From Mojavia pulchra JT2-VF2 (lineage in GTDB: Bacteria > Cyanobacteriota > Cyanobacteriia > Cyanobacteriales > Nostocaceae): a stretch of 64,000 nucleotides of DNA. A program made the position numbers and the translations under genes. This document shows positions 51,671 through 61,087 of the stretch, one piece after another. Position 1 is the stretch's first letter. Every line of letters begins with the position of its first letter. The stretch lies in contig JAHHHN010000015.1 of assembly GCA_019359325.1 (NCBI GenBank), positions 86,097 to 150,096 of the forward strand, in the 5' to 3' direction. Under the pieces are notes generated by a model. That model saw only the letters and a program-made list of their open reading frames with translations, had not been told where the DNA came from and made no database searches.

Positions 51671-52018
51671 TTGAAAAATACCGTCGTGATTTGCAAAATC
51701 CTAGCAGTATTTGGCTATCAAATACAACGAACAGGGGCCAGAGCCGCGATCGCCAGCTTATGGTCTGTTGATGATGGGGGGACGCAACATTTAATGGATG
51801 CTTTCTATAGCGCACTCCAAAAGCCTAACACCACCAAAGCCGAAGCCCTACAAGCAGCGCAAATAGCATTAATTACTGGAAATTACGAAGCTTTGAACCA
51901 AAAGCGGGGCATAGTATTAGACCCAATCCTCCAGAATAACCAACTAACAACAGCTAGCAATAACCTCAACCACCCCTACTATTGGGCCCCTTTCATTCTC
52001 ATCGGTAATGGGTTGTGA
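51671..52018 (+). pseudogene. CHAT-domain C-terminal fragment
   Basis: From about 51725 the frame reads RTGARAAIASLWSVDDGGTQ, then LMDAFYSAL, TKAEALQAAQIAL and HPYYWAPFILIGNGL. This is the end of a CHAT (caspase-like) protease domain, as found behind TPR repeats in cyanobacteria. The catalytic His and Cys segment that should precede GAR is missing, and the first 20 residues (MKNTVVICK...) do not resemble it. I infer a truncated remnant of a large gene. Confidence 0.7.
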
Positions 52019-52029
52019 TCAATTTATAC

Positions 52030-52185
52030 CTATGTCAATTGTGATCGCCGTTGTCCTGCTAGTGCGTTGAACACATCACCGCGGGCGTATGGGGTGATGC
52101 CACCATAACCAGCATCGAGCATAGCGCATTGGGAATTACCGCCAACATTGAGGTCAGACCAACCGCCAGGCGTTAAATCGATCAC
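52030..52185 (-). other. Unassigned 51-residue open frame
   Basis: From GTG 52185 the minus strand reads VIDLTPGGWSDLNVGGNSQC, then AMLDAGYGGITPYARGDVFN and ALAGQRR. It is compositionally protein-like (glycine-rich, balanced) but too short to place and lies downstream of the acyl-CoA dehydrogenase stop in another transcript direction context. It may be the tail of a lost gene. Confidence 0.3.
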
Positions 52186-52197
52186 AATATAAAATCT

Positions 52198-53397
52198 CTA
52201 ACTTGCTGTCAATACCGATTTGCCTAAAGACAGGCAGATAACATCATTTTGCGGTGTATGAATACGACTGCATAAAACATCCCGGTAGTGTCTTTCTAAA
52301 GGATTCTTTCTTAACAAACCAGGATTACCAGTAAGTTCTAAGCCAATCTCTACAGCGCGAATAGCGTTAGTTGTAGTTAGGTATTTAACAGTTTGTGCCT
52401 GTAATCCTACGGTAGGCTCGTACTCACCCCGATCAATGTCTTGCGCTAAACCATAAATCAGTCTCCGGCTAGCGAAAAGTAATGCTTCCATTTCACCTAC
52501 AGCAGTTTGGAAGCGTGGTAAAGTCGCCAATGGCGCTCCGAGATTAGATGGTGTACGCTCATTGAGATATTTTATTAGCCAGTTTCGCGCACTGGTGGCA
52601 ACTCCCAAGTACAAAGCACTTAGTGTCAAACTACCCCATGTAGCAGTCAGTGGGTCAACAGATGGTGCAGCAGATACAGGGCGAATATCGAGGGCATACT
52701 CTAGAGGAATTAATACATTTTCTAATATCAGGTCGTGGCTACCTGTAGCTCGCATTCCCAAGTGATCCCAAGTTTCAACAATTTGCAAACCAGGAAGGTC
52801 GTGGGGGACAAGAAAATTCCCAACTTGGGGTTCATCCTCTGTTGTCTGTGCCCAAACAATGAAGTAGCGTAGGATAGGGCTGCCTGTGGTGTACTGTTTA
52901 TGACCTGTTAGCCGCCAACCATCATCTGTGCGATCGGCAATTGTGGCTGGTAATCCACCTCTAGCTGGTGTGCCTAACTCTGGTTCGACACGGGCAGCAT
53001 TGATGAGAGCAATGCCTTCGACTGATTCACGGCACAGCCGCTTGTAAATGTCTGGATGCCATCGACGGTTGCGAGCAGCATGAGCATGTTGAAGATAGTG
53101 CATCGTCAATACTAAGGCAGTTGAGGCATCACCACGGGCTACCGCTTCTATTACTTGGCAAATAGTCGCTAGACCTAAACCCTCACCGCCCAATTCTTGC
53201 GGAATGGTGAGGCTTAACAGTCCCGCCTCGTGCAGAGCCGCAAAGTTCTCAAAGGGAAAAGAACCTTCCCGGTCGTGTGCAGCTGCACGAGTTGCAAAGT
53301 CCTTGGCAAGATTCTCAATTCGTTCAAAAAGATTCTGGAGACTTTCACAGCCTTTGTTTACCAAGGTTGCTGGTACTACCTCGTTCAACTTTGACAT
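52198..53397 (-). CDS. Acyl-CoA dehydrogenase family flavoprotein
   Basis: A 399-residue FAD enzyme of the acyl-CoA dehydrogenase superfamily. Landmarks are LTIPQELGGEGLGL, the flavin-binding stretch around LTGHKQYTTGSP, WDHLGMRATGSHDLIL and the C-terminal helical domain. The usual catalytic glutamate cannot be located with certainty, and the overall look (HYLQH, TTGSPILRYFIVWAQ) is closer to the SfnB/DszC-type flavin monooxygenase branch. The substrate is unknown. It is encoded 31 bp upstream of nothing related; the kinase gene lies behind it. Confidence 0.8.
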   Translation of the reverse strand: MSKLNEVVPATLVNKGCESLQNLFERIENLAKDFATRAAAHDREGSFPFENFAALHEAGLLSLTIPQELGGEGLGLATICQVIEAVARGDASTALVLTMHYLQHAHAARNRRWHPDIYKRLCRESVEGIALINAARVEPELGTPARGGLPATIADRTDDGWRLTGHKQYTTGSPILRYFIVWAQTTEDEPQVGNFLVPHDLPGLQIVETWDHLGMRATGSHDLILENVLIPLEYALDIRPVSAAPSVDPLTATWGSLTLSALYLGVATSARNWLIKYLNERTPSNLGAPLATLPRFQTAVGEMEALLFASRRLIYGLAQDIDRGEYEPTVGLQAQTVKYLTTTNAIRAVEIGLELTGNPGLLRKNPLERHYRDVLCSRIHTPQNDVICLSLGKSVLTAS

Positions 53398-53427
53398 AGA
53401 TGCTCCGATACTTTTTTTGCTGATATA

Positions 53428-54852
53428 TTACTGTGCTGTTAACGGCAAGCAAATTGTAAAAGTTGCTCCATGACCTAAAATGCTACTAGCTGTGATGCTA
53501 CCATGATGAGCTTCTACAATACGTTTAGCTAGCGCTAACCCTAGACCGCTACCACTACCTTTACGGGAGGGGTCTGTAGTATAAAATTGTTCAAAAATCC
53601 GCGGTAAATCGCTCTCGCTGATACCTGAGCCTTGATCTTGTATTTTCACAACTGCTTGTTTTCCGTCTTTGTACCCAGAAATTAAGACCTGAGAATTAGG
53701 TAATGAGTGCTTAATAGCGTTATCTAGCACATTTAGAAAAACCTGTAATAGCCGATCCGGATCGCCCTGTAGTGATAAGTCAGCTACATTGATTTTTACA
53801 GATATGCCAACACTTTGCATTCTAGGTTCTATCGCATTAACAGCACGTCCGACCAAATCGCACAATGAGAAAGTTTGCTGTTTTAGTTGGGTAATTCCTG
53901 CTTCTAAACGTCCTAGATCCAGCAAATCATGGATTAGTTGTGACAAGCGTGTAATTTCGTTTTCGATTGTTTGGCAGAAGCGAGCAAATAATTCTGGTTC
54001 TTCATAGGCTCCACTTTTGAGTGCTTCTACAGTTACCTGAACGTTGCTAATTGGCGTGCGGAGTTCATGAGAAACATTTGCCAAAAAAGCACGACGTTCT
54101 TGATCGAGTGAAGCCAGCCTTGTACTCATCCGGTTTAGCTCCCCCGCTAATTGATCTAACTCATTGTTTTGGTGAATAACAAGCTTGTCACCAAAATGAC
54201 CTCTACCTAAATGAATTGCAAAGTTTCGCATTGTTTCAATCGGTTTGGAGAGACTGCGAGCAAGGCGAGCGCTAATCAGCGCGCATAGCACAATCACCAG
54301 CACTAGTGTTCCCAAAACACTCCAAATCACTCTGGCAAACTGACGCTGATACTGTTCCAAAGTGATGGACATTCTTAGGACACCTAGCATTTGACCGTTA
54401 CGCGAAATTGCTTTAACAATGTAGAGGCGGTCTTCGTTTGATAAAACTCCTTTGGCGAATCCTTGTGCTGTATGCTTTTCCAGTCCTTCACGAATTCCAG
54501 CAACTTGATACCAGTCTTTAACCTGTTGGTCTAATTTGGGATCGGAAGTGGCCAGTAGACGAGCTTGTTGATCAAAAACACGAAGTGTCACTGATTGCGC
54601 TGAACCATACCGCTTCACTAGCAATTCTACCCGTTTAAGATCCTGTTCTTCTAAAGCATCGGCTACACTCTCGCTCAAAGCTGTCGTCCAGCTCTCCAAA
54701 TCAGCTTGTCGTGTCCGGATGAAGTAGGTATGAAATGACCAAAGAATGTAGCCAGCCATGAGGGAAGTTCCCAAGGCGGTCAGCAATACGTAAGTAGCTA
54801 ACAACCTGGCATATATAGAGTTGTAATTTATCCGAGGTAACCAGCCGATCAT
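53428..54852 (-). CDS. Transmembrane sensor histidine kinase
   Basis: A 474-residue two-component kinase. Two membrane helices (about 16-38 and 178-200) flank a periplasmic sensor region of about 140 residues. A HAMP linker (about 200-255), the phospho-acceptor HisKA with FLANVSHELRTPI (H about 264) and the ATPase domain with N (LDNAIKH), G1 (QDQGSGI) and G2 (GSGLGLAL) boxes follow. The start overlaps the response-regulator stop (ATGA), so the two are translationally coupled. The signal is unknown. Confidence 0.94.
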   Translation of the reverse strand: MIGWLPRINYNSIYARLLATYVLLTALGTSLMAGYILWSFHTYFIRTRQADLESWTTALSESVADALEEQDLKRVELLVKRYGSAQSVTLRVFDQQARLLATSDPKLDQQVKDWYQVAGIREGLEKHTAQGFAKGVLSNEDRLYIVKAISRNGQMLGVLRMSITLEQYQRQFARVIWSVLGTLVLVIVLCALISARLARSLSKPIETMRNFAIHLGRGHFGDKLVIHQNNELDQLAGELNRMSTRLASLDQERRAFLANVSHELRTPISNVQVTVEALKSGAYEEPELFARFCQTIENEITRLSQLIHDLLDLGRLEAGITQLKQQTFSLCDLVGRAVNAIEPRMQSVGISVKINVADLSLQGDPDRLLQVFLNVLDNAIKHSLPNSQVLISGYKDGKQAVVKIQDQGSGISESDLPRIFEQFYTTDPSRKGSGSGLGLALAKRIVEAHHGSITASSILGHGATFTICLPLTAQ

Positions 54853-55226
54853 TTAGATTGCTCCCTAGAACGACTATGCAAAACTGCTTTTATGCTTGCT
54901 AGTAGTTCAGAGGTTTTGAATGGCTTAGTGATGTAATCATCCGCTCCTGCTTCTAATCCCCAAGCTTTATCAACATCTTGGTCTTTTGCGGTGAGCATGA
55001 TGATAGGAACATCAGAAAATGCTCTAATTCGCCAACAAACTTCCATACCGCCAACCTCTGGTAGCATCAGATCGAGCACAATTATATCGGGTACTTGCTT
55101 GTGAAACTGTTTGATAGCACTATGCCCATCGGCAGCTGTTGTTACTGTATAGCCTTCTTTGTGTAGTGTGTAGGTAAGGCTTTCGCGGAGGGGTGCTTCA
55201 TCATCCACGAGTAAAATGTGAGGCAT
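54849..55226 (-). CDS. Single-domain response regulator
   Basis: A 125-residue receiver domain with the acidic pocket (VDDEAPLR), phospho-acceptor Asp (IIVLDLMLPE, D about 52), Thr (MLTAKD) and Lys (ITKPFKTSEL). It closely resembles the receiver of OmpR-type regulators but stops at HSRSREQSK, where a DNA-binding domain would begin. It would pass the signal to another protein or lack direct output. It is encoded just upstream of, and overlapping, its kinase. Confidence 0.92.
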   Translation of the reverse strand: MPHILLVDDEAPLRESLTYTLHKEGYTVTTAADGHSAIKQFHKQVPDIIVLDLMLPEVGGMEVCWRIRAFSDVPIIMLTAKDQDVDKAWGLEAGADDYITKPFKTSELLASIKAVLHSRSREQSK

Positions 55227-55369
55227 CTTATATTTATTAATTTATCGTTCAAATCCCAATTTTAACCCACATTCTGCACTGAAATCAAAGCAGTAGGTGG
55301 TATTCGTAATAGGATGCTTCCAAAGAAGAGAGTACGCAAATAGTGCAAAATTAGTACCAATTCGTAATT

Positions 55370-55394
55370 AAAAGCCAGATTAAATCTGGCTTTT
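55370..55394. terminator. Perfect palindromic terminator
   Basis: AAAAGCCAGATT and AATCTGGCTTTT form a 12-bp perfect stem around one base, with A and T runs on both sides, so it could act in either direction. It follows the symporter terminator on the minus strand. Confidence 0.7.
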
Positions 55395-55562
55395 AAAATT
55401 TAATGTGTAGCTTTATTTTGGGAAATTTGTATAATACGCCTGCATTACGAACAAAGAGCCAGCAATGATAAAAAAATTTCACTTGAAGTATATCTTAATT
55501 TAAAAAATGACTATTAGACCCTGAATAGTTCAAAAGTTATGTTGAACAAAAATAGATAATAA

Positions 55563-55604
55563 GAAATAAAAATCTAGAGACATTTGGCAAGAAAGCCTCT
55601 AGAT
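55563..55604 (-). terminator. Terminator of the symporter operon
   Basis: On the minus strand TCTAGAG ... CTCTAGA form a stem with a 17-base loop, followed by TTTTTATTTC. It lies about 32 bp after the symporter stop, a canonical position and shape. Confidence 0.75.
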
Positions 55605-55635
55605 AAAGCTTGAGATTAAGTTATATGAATACAAA

Positions 55636-57291
55636 CTATTCAGCAATCGTAGGAGAACGTAGATCTTCTACTAGTAGTTGAATTTCTGCTGGAGGGGGTG
55701 GGGTGAGGCGGGAAACCGCCAGAGTAACTACAAAGTTGATCAGCATACCCAAAGTGCCAATTCCTTCAGGAGAAACTCCAAAAAACCAAGGTTGCATACC
55801 TCCGAATTTGACACCAATAATATAGATGATGGTAAAAATTAAACCTGTTAACATCCCAGCGATCGCCCCTTGGGAATTGGTGCGCTTGTCAAAAATACCC
55901 AAGAAAATTACTGGAAAGAAGCTAGCAGCAGCTAAACCAAAGGCAAAAGCGACTACTTCACTTACAAATCCCGGTGGATTTACCCCGAAGTATCCGGCCA
56001 AGACAAGGGATAAGCCTACCATGACACGGCCAACAAACACTCGTTTTTGCTCTGAGGCACTGGAATCAACTATGCGGTAGTAAATATCGTGAGCAACAGA
56101 ACTAGAAATTACCAGTAATAAACCAGATGCCGTAGACAAGGCTGCTGCCAACCCACCAGCTGCTACCAGGGCAATCACCCAAGGAGCTAGTTTAGCTATC
56201 TCTGGAGTAGAAAGCACAATAATATCTCGGTCAATCTTAATTTCGTTGGTGTCTTTATTCGGAGTTAGCTGGAGTCGCCCATCTTTATTTTTGTCCTCAA
56301 AGGCTAGCAGTCCAGTTTTTTCCCACTTGGCTGCCCAGTCTAGTTGCTGCACTTCTGCAATTGTATGATTGTGCAAAGAATCGATCAGGTTATAGCGGGC
56401 AAACATCGATAGAGCTGGAGCTGTGGTGTAGAGTATGGCAATAAATAAGAGTGCCCAGCCAGCAGAGAAACGAGCCGCACGTACACTAGGTACTGTGTAA
56501 AACCGGACGATAATATGGGGTAAACCAGCAGTCCCTACCATCAAGGCAATGGTGGTAAACAGTACATCCAGCATCGACTTGTTCACAAATGGCTGAGTAT
56601 ACTCTTGAAATCCAAGGTCAACTTGGATTTTATTGAGTTTGTCGGCTACATCACTGAAGGTAAATGCTAATTGGGGAAAGGGATTGCCAGTGAGCAACCA
56701 AGCGATCGCAATAGCTGGAATCAGGTAAGCAAAAATCAACACACAGTACTGCGCCACTTGCGTCCAGGTGATGCCTTTCATGCCTCCCAACACAGAAAAG
56801 AAGCCGACGATCACCATACCGATGATCACACCTGTATTGATGTCTACTTGTAAGAAGCGGCTAAAGACAATGCCCACACCGCGCATTTGCCCAGCAACGT
56901 AAGTGAGGGAAACGAAAATAGCTGCAACTACTGCCACCAAGCGAGCTACGTTGGAGTAATAGCGATCGCCTACGAAATCCGGCACTGTATACTTACCGAA
57001 TTTCCGCAGGTAGGGAGCTAAAAGCAATGCCAACAGTACATAGCCTCCCGTCCAACCCATCAGATAAATTGAACCGTCATAGCCCAAAAAAGAAATCAAC
57101 CCTGCCATGGAAATAAAAGAGGCGGCAGACATCCAGTCAGCAGCAGTAGCAGCTCCATTAGCTATTGAAGGTATTCCCTGACCAGCTACAAAGAAGTCTT
57201 TACTATTTTCAACTTTTGATTTCCAACCAATGTAAATATAAATCAGGAAGGAAAGTCCAACCAACAAAATAGTCCAAATTTCAACCGACAC
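55636..57291 (-). CDS. Sodium/solute symporter (SSS family)
   Basis: A 551-residue transporter with about 13 membrane helices. The GKYTVPDFVGDRYYS and AVVGGMKGITWTQVAQY-like GGMKGITWTQ segments are typical of ActP/acetate-type members of the sodium:solute symporter family. A polar loop (about 320-365) contains a calcium-loop-like EDKNKDGRLQL stretch. Substrates are often acetate or other short organic acids, but this is not certain here. It is encoded 9 bp after a DUF4212 gene, the usual small partner. Confidence 0.9.
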   Translation of the reverse strand: MSVEIWTILLVGLSFLIYIYIGWKSKVENSKDFFVAGQGIPSIANGAATAADWMSAASFISMAGLISFLGYDGSIYLMGWTGGYVLLALLLAPYLRKFGKYTVPDFVGDRYYSNVARLVAVVAAIFVSLTYVAGQMRGVGIVFSRFLQVDINTGVIIGMVIVGFFSVLGGMKGITWTQVAQYCVLIFAYLIPAIAIAWLLTGNPFPQLAFTFSDVADKLNKIQVDLGFQEYTQPFVNKSMLDVLFTTIALMVGTAGLPHIIVRFYTVPSVRAARFSAGWALLFIAILYTTAPALSMFARYNLIDSLHNHTIAEVQQLDWAAKWEKTGLLAFEDKNKDGRLQLTPNKDTNEIKIDRDIIVLSTPEIAKLAPWVIALVAAGGLAAALSTASGLLLVISSSVAHDIYYRIVDSSASEQKRVFVGRVMVGLSLVLAGYFGVNPPGFVSEVVAFAFGLAAASFFPVIFLGIFDKRTNSQGAIAGMLTGLIFTIIYIIGVKFGGMQPWFFGVSPEGIGTLGMLINFVVTLAVSRLTPPPPAEIQLLVEDLRSPTIAE

Positions 57292-57300
57292 CTTTGATCC

Positions 57301-57555
57301 TCACTTCCTAATATTATGTTTGCGGTCTAACTTGTCCATTTGAAAAGCATAAATGAAAATTAATGCCACAAAAATCAAGATTGATCCTTGTTGCGCCATC
57401 CAAAAGCCAAAAGGAACCCCAAAAAATCGTATTGAGTTCAATGGTTGAACTAGCAAAATACTGAAAACAAGAGAAACAAGTGCCCAGACAATTAAAAGAT
57501 TACGAATTAAAGCTGTATTAGCACGCCAATAAGATCTGCGCTGTTTTTCGTCCAT
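57301..57555 (-). CDS. DUF4212 small symporter subunit
   Basis: An 84-residue membrane protein with two helices (about 17-38 and 53-75). The conserved pattern is YWRANTALIRNLLIVWALVS, FFGVPFGFWMAQQGS and FVALIFIYAF. DUF4212 proteins almost always precede an SSS-family symporter, as here. It is presumed to be an accessory subunit in the membrane. The basic C-terminus faces the cytosol. Confidence 0.92.
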   Translation of the reverse strand: MDEKQRRSYWRANTALIRNLLIVWALVSLVFSILLVQPLNSIRFFGVPFGFWMAQQGSILIFVALIFIYAFQMDKLDRKHNIRK

Positions 57556-57884
57556 TACCGTTGATTATAGGTGAATCAAAAAGTTGATTATAGGTGGATC
57601 AAAAAATAATATCAATAAGTCAGTATCCTCGTTTCAATTAGGTATATTCTTTTTAAGCTTTTCGTAAATCCTTAAATAAAAATGATTAGATGAATTTCAA
57701 ATTTTATTAATATTTCTTGTATAAATAATTACTTTTGCGAAATTATTAATCAAGCAAATTATTCATAATAATTAAATAAAATTAGATTTTGTTATAAGTA
57801 TTAACACGTACAAAAGTACCAAATCGATATGGACAATCCAGTAATTATTACATTGAAAGTAACAGATATGCGTAGTTACGCTGA
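57556..57884. other. AT-rich divergent promoter region
   Basis: About 330 bp between the symporter operon and the PAS kinase gene. A short direct repeat (GTTGATTATAGGTGGATCAAAAA-type) occurs at 57561-57606. No gene is visible. Confidence 0.45.
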
Positions 57885-59501
57885 ATGCAGAATTTTGGCA
57901 ACAAGATTACTGTGTTTAATCTGGAAGACTTTTTTTACCTTTCATCTGACCTATTCTGTATCATCGGGCAAGATGGTTGTTACCAGAAAGTAAATTCTGC
58001 ATGGGAACAAGTTTTAGAATGGAAACCAGAAAACTTAATTGGGCATTCATGGTTGGAGTTAGTACATCCAGAGGATATTGCAATCACGCAGTTATCATCT
58101 GAACAACAGCTGCATTTAGAAAACCGTTATCTTCATAAAGATGGTAGTTATCGGTGGCTATCTTGGAGTTTATCAACCTCCCCGCAGGGACTCATTTATG
58201 CAGTAGGCAAAGACATCAGCCAGCAGCAGCAAAAAATTGAAGCACTTCGTACCGAAAGGACTAGCTTATATAATCTGCTAGATCAGTTACCAGCTTTTCT
58301 TTATCTCCAGCCTCAGAATTATGGAGTGGGGTTTTATAACCAACGCTTCCAGGAAATATTTGGAGATCCTACAGGTAAACGCTGTCACGAGGCGATCGCC
58401 GGATTAAAACAACCCTGTCCATCCTGTCCCACCTTCCGTGTTTTTGATACCAAAGCGCCTCAACTATGGGAATGGATAGATAGTAAATCAGACCGAGTAT
58501 ATCAAATTTATGATTATCCTTTCCAGGATATGAATGGTGAACCCTTGGTTGTGGAAATGGGTCTAGATATTACTGCTGTCAAAAAGGCAGAAGCAGCTTT
58601 GCGACAACGAGAGATTGAATTAACTCAAAAAAACCAACAACTTCAACAGACCCTTGATCAATTAACAAATACGCAAGCACAACTAATTCAAACTGAGAAG
58701 ATGTCTTCTCTAGGACAGCTAGTAGCAGGTGTGGCTCACGAAATTAACAATCCTGTGAACTTCATCAACGGCAATATAATTCATGCTAAAGAATACATAC
58801 AACAATTGCTAGAACTCTTGGAACTTTATCAAAAGCAATATCCCCAACCAACAGCAGCAATTGAAGAAGTAATAGAAAGTATCGATTTAGAGTTTCTCGT
58901 TGAGGACTTAAAGAAATTACTAGATTCCATGAAAATGGGAAGCGATCGCATCCGCAATATTGTGCTATCGTTACGCAATTTCTCTCGATTGGATGAAGCG
59001 GAAATGAAAGCAGTGGACATCCACAGTGGCATTGATAGTACACTAATGATTTTACAAAATCGCTTCACAAGCAAATCTGAACCTTCCCAAATTAAATTGT
59101 CGAAAGAGTATGGTCAACTACCTTTAATAGAATGCTATGTTGGTCAACTTAACCAAGTGTTTATGAACATTATCACCAATGCATTAGATGCTCTAGAAGA
59201 GTCGATGGTGAACGGCAAAATGGCTGAAAATCCGCAAATTACCATTCGCACGGAGTTACTCAATTCAGATTGGGTTGCTATTGAGATTGCTGATAATGGG
59301 CCGGGAATATCTGAAAAAGTGAAGCAGCGTTTATTCGACCCTTTCTTTACTACTAAACCAATTGGCAAGGGAACAGGATTAGGAATGTCAATTAGCTATC
59401 AGATTATTGCAGAAAAACATCAAGGAAAGTTGCAATGCATTTCATCATCGGGAAAAGGAGCAAAATTTATCATTGAAATTCCAATTCAACAAATCCATTA
59501 A
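57885..59501 (+). CDS. PAS-domain hybrid-class sensor histidine kinase
   Basis: A 538-residue soluble kinase without membrane helices. Residues 10-115 are a PAS domain with a PAC motif (HKDGSYRWLSW), and 125-235 a second PAS with a cysteine cluster (KRCHEAI, PCPSCP). A coiled linker (235-270) leads to a HWE/HisKA-like dimerisation helix with SLGQLVAGVAHEINNPVNF (His about 285) and an ATPase domain (NIITNALDAL, ADNGPGI, GTGLGMS). It phosphorylates an unlinked regulator; no receiver is encoded nearby. The cysteines might sense redox or bind a cofactor. Confidence 0.9.
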   Translation: MQNFGNKITVFNLEDFFYLSSDLFCIIGQDGCYQKVNSAWEQVLEWKPENLIGHSWLELVHPEDIAITQLSSEQQLHLENRYLHKDGSYRWLSWSLSTSPQGLIYAVGKDISQQQQKIEALRTERTSLYNLLDQLPAFLYLQPQNYGVGFYNQRFQEIFGDPTGKRCHEAIAGLKQPCPSCPTFRVFDTKAPQLWEWIDSKSDRVYQIYDYPFQDMNGEPLVVEMGLDITAVKKAEAALRQREIELTQKNQQLQQTLDQLTNTQAQLIQTEKMSSLGQLVAGVAHEINNPVNFINGNIIHAKEYIQQLLELLELYQKQYPQPTAAIEEVIESIDLEFLVEDLKKLLDSMKMGSDRIRNIVLSLRNFSRLDEAEMKAVDIHSGIDSTLMILQNRFTSKSEPSQIKLSKEYGQLPLIECYVGQLNQVFMNIITNALDALEESMVNGKMAENPQITIRTELLNSDWVAIEIADNGPGISEKVKQRLFDPFFTTKPIGKGTGLGMSISYQIIAEKHQGKLQCISSSGKGAKFIIEIPIQQIH

Positions 59502-59636
59502 ACCTCTTGCAAAAGTCATTATTTGCGTGCTTTTCTTTGCGTCTTTGCAACGGCAGTCGCTCATGGGGGGGAACCCCCTACGTACCCGTCGCTGCCTCGC
59601 CTTTGCGCGAGACAAAAAAATATTTATGCAAGAGGT
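59502..59636. mobile_element. Small inverted-repeat element with nested palindrome
   Basis: ACCTCTTGCA at 59502-59511 and TGCAAGAGGT at 59627-59636 are perfect 10-bp inverted ends. Inside lies a second palindrome (about 59551-59597), with GGCAGTCGCTCATGGGGGG...CCCCC...GTCGCTGCC. A relative of this inner part is at 62672-62734, so one repeat appears to have landed inside another. The element begins one base after the kinase stop codon. Confidence 0.65.
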
Positions 59637-59731
59637 ATATTGAATTATTAATTCGTAATTAAAGATAGGTGATAAACCCCAACTTAATTACGAATTTTTA
59701 ATAGTGTATGGGCAAGCGTTTGTAGTTGGGC

Positions 59732-60847
59732 CTACCGTCGTAAACTCCGGGGATCAAGAGCATCTCTTAACCCATCCCCCAGTAAGTTAAAAGCCAACAC
59801 AGTGAGGATAATCAGCACCGCTGGTGGCCAGATGAGCCAAGGTTGCAGTACCAAAATAGAAGCATTGCTTGCTAGAGAAAGCATATTACCCCAAGATGGG
59901 TCTGGTTGTTGAATTCCTAAGCCAATGAGACTCAGTACAGCTTCAGCGCTAATAAAGCTAGGAACCGCTAGGGTTGCAGAGATAATTACGTAGGTAGCTG
60001 TTTGTGGCAAAACGTGACGGAGAATAATATATAGTGGTTTACCACCCATTGCTCGTGCCGCTTGGACAAATTCTCGCTCCTTAATCGATAGCACTTGTCC
60101 TCGAATTACTCGTGCTAAACCTGCCCAGCTAATTACCGAAGTAATCACCACAATTAACAAAAAACGCTCAGTACTGCTTAACCCAGCTGGTAATACCGCT
60201 CCCAAGGTAACCAAAAGATAAATACTAGGAAAAGTCATGAGTACTTCTGCTACGCGCATGATGACGCTATCAGTCACACCACCAAAATAACCAGAAATCC
60301 CACCAATAAGTAAACCAAGGGGATAAGTGATGATGATGCCAAAAATACCGATAAACATACTAATGCGACCTCCATGCACCAAACGGCTGAATTGGTCGCG
60401 GCCTTGATCGTCAGTACCCAAGAGGTTGAATTTTGCCTCTCCAGTTGTGCCAAACAAATGCCAATTTAACGGTATACCGGGAAAAATGGTCACTTCATCC
60501 CACTGGGGTGGTAGTGGTAAACTCAGCTGCAAAAATCGGTACTCTGGGCCAGAGACAAATAAACGCAAAGGAGAGGGCTTTTTGAAATTTACTATGAGTT
60601 GGCGATCGCCTGTTTCTAAGTTTGTATCTCCCTGAGTCGTCGGATAAACATGAGGGCCAATGAACTGTCCTGAAGGAGAATTCCAGTAAACTTGAGTTGG
60701 TGGCAACAGCGAACCGTTTGGTTGTGAAGCATAAGGATCGTAAGGGGCAACGAAATCAGCAGCAATTACCGCTAAATAGAAAATTAATAGCAAAATCGCC
60801 CCAAATCGCGCCAAAGGATTCTTTTGAAGTCGTTGCCACCAATCCAT
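59732..60847 (-). CDS. ABC transporter permease (DppC/OppC type)
   Basis: A 371-residue inner-membrane permease for peptides or nickel-like solutes. The N-terminal helix (about 13-33) and APYDP motif are standard. An unusually long periplasmic insert (about 35-140) precedes LLGTDDQGRDQFSRLVHGGR. The EAA loop is REFVQAARAMGGKPLYIILRH, contacting the ATPase, and LLGDGLRDALDPR ends the protein. No other transporter component is in the window. About six helices are visible. Confidence 0.9.
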   Translation of the reverse strand: MDWWQRLQKNPLARFGAILLLIFYLAVIAADFVAPYDPYASQPNGSLLPPTQVYWNSPSGQFIGPHVYPTTQGDTNLETGDRQLIVNFKKPSPLRLFVSGPEYRFLQLSLPLPPQWDEVTIFPGIPLNWHLFGTTGEAKFNLLGTDDQGRDQFSRLVHGGRISMFIGIFGIIITYPLGLLIGGISGYFGGVTDSVIMRVAEVLMTFPSIYLLVTLGAVLPAGLSSTERFLLIVVITSVISWAGLARVIRGQVLSIKEREFVQAARAMGGKPLYIILRHVLPQTATYVIISATLAVPSFISAEAVLSLIGLGIQQPDPSWGNMLSLASNASILVLQPWLIWPPAVLIILTVLAFNLLGDGLRDALDPRSLRR

Positions 60848-61087
60848 AGTTCTGATGATTCGTCAAGGGTCAATAGTTATAGTCAAGGGTTGAGAGCCAA
60901 TAGTCAACCCTTTAAAGAAATTTAAAATTCGTTTTGAAAAATTTGTTAGGTCGGGCTAACTTAACCTCATTTGCTACCAGTCATCAGGACGCAGTAACTT
61001 AACTTTTCGCAGAATTCAAAATTTTAGATTAAGAATTCTGAGTTAAAAACAATTAATTTGATTTATTTTATTTTAAATATATACTTA

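Larger units (their letters stand above)
55227..55635. other. Intergenic region with two terminators
   Basis: About 410 bp. It contains two strong hairpins, listed separately, and AT-rich sequence that should hold the promoter of the two-component pair. No gene is visible. Confidence 0.5.
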
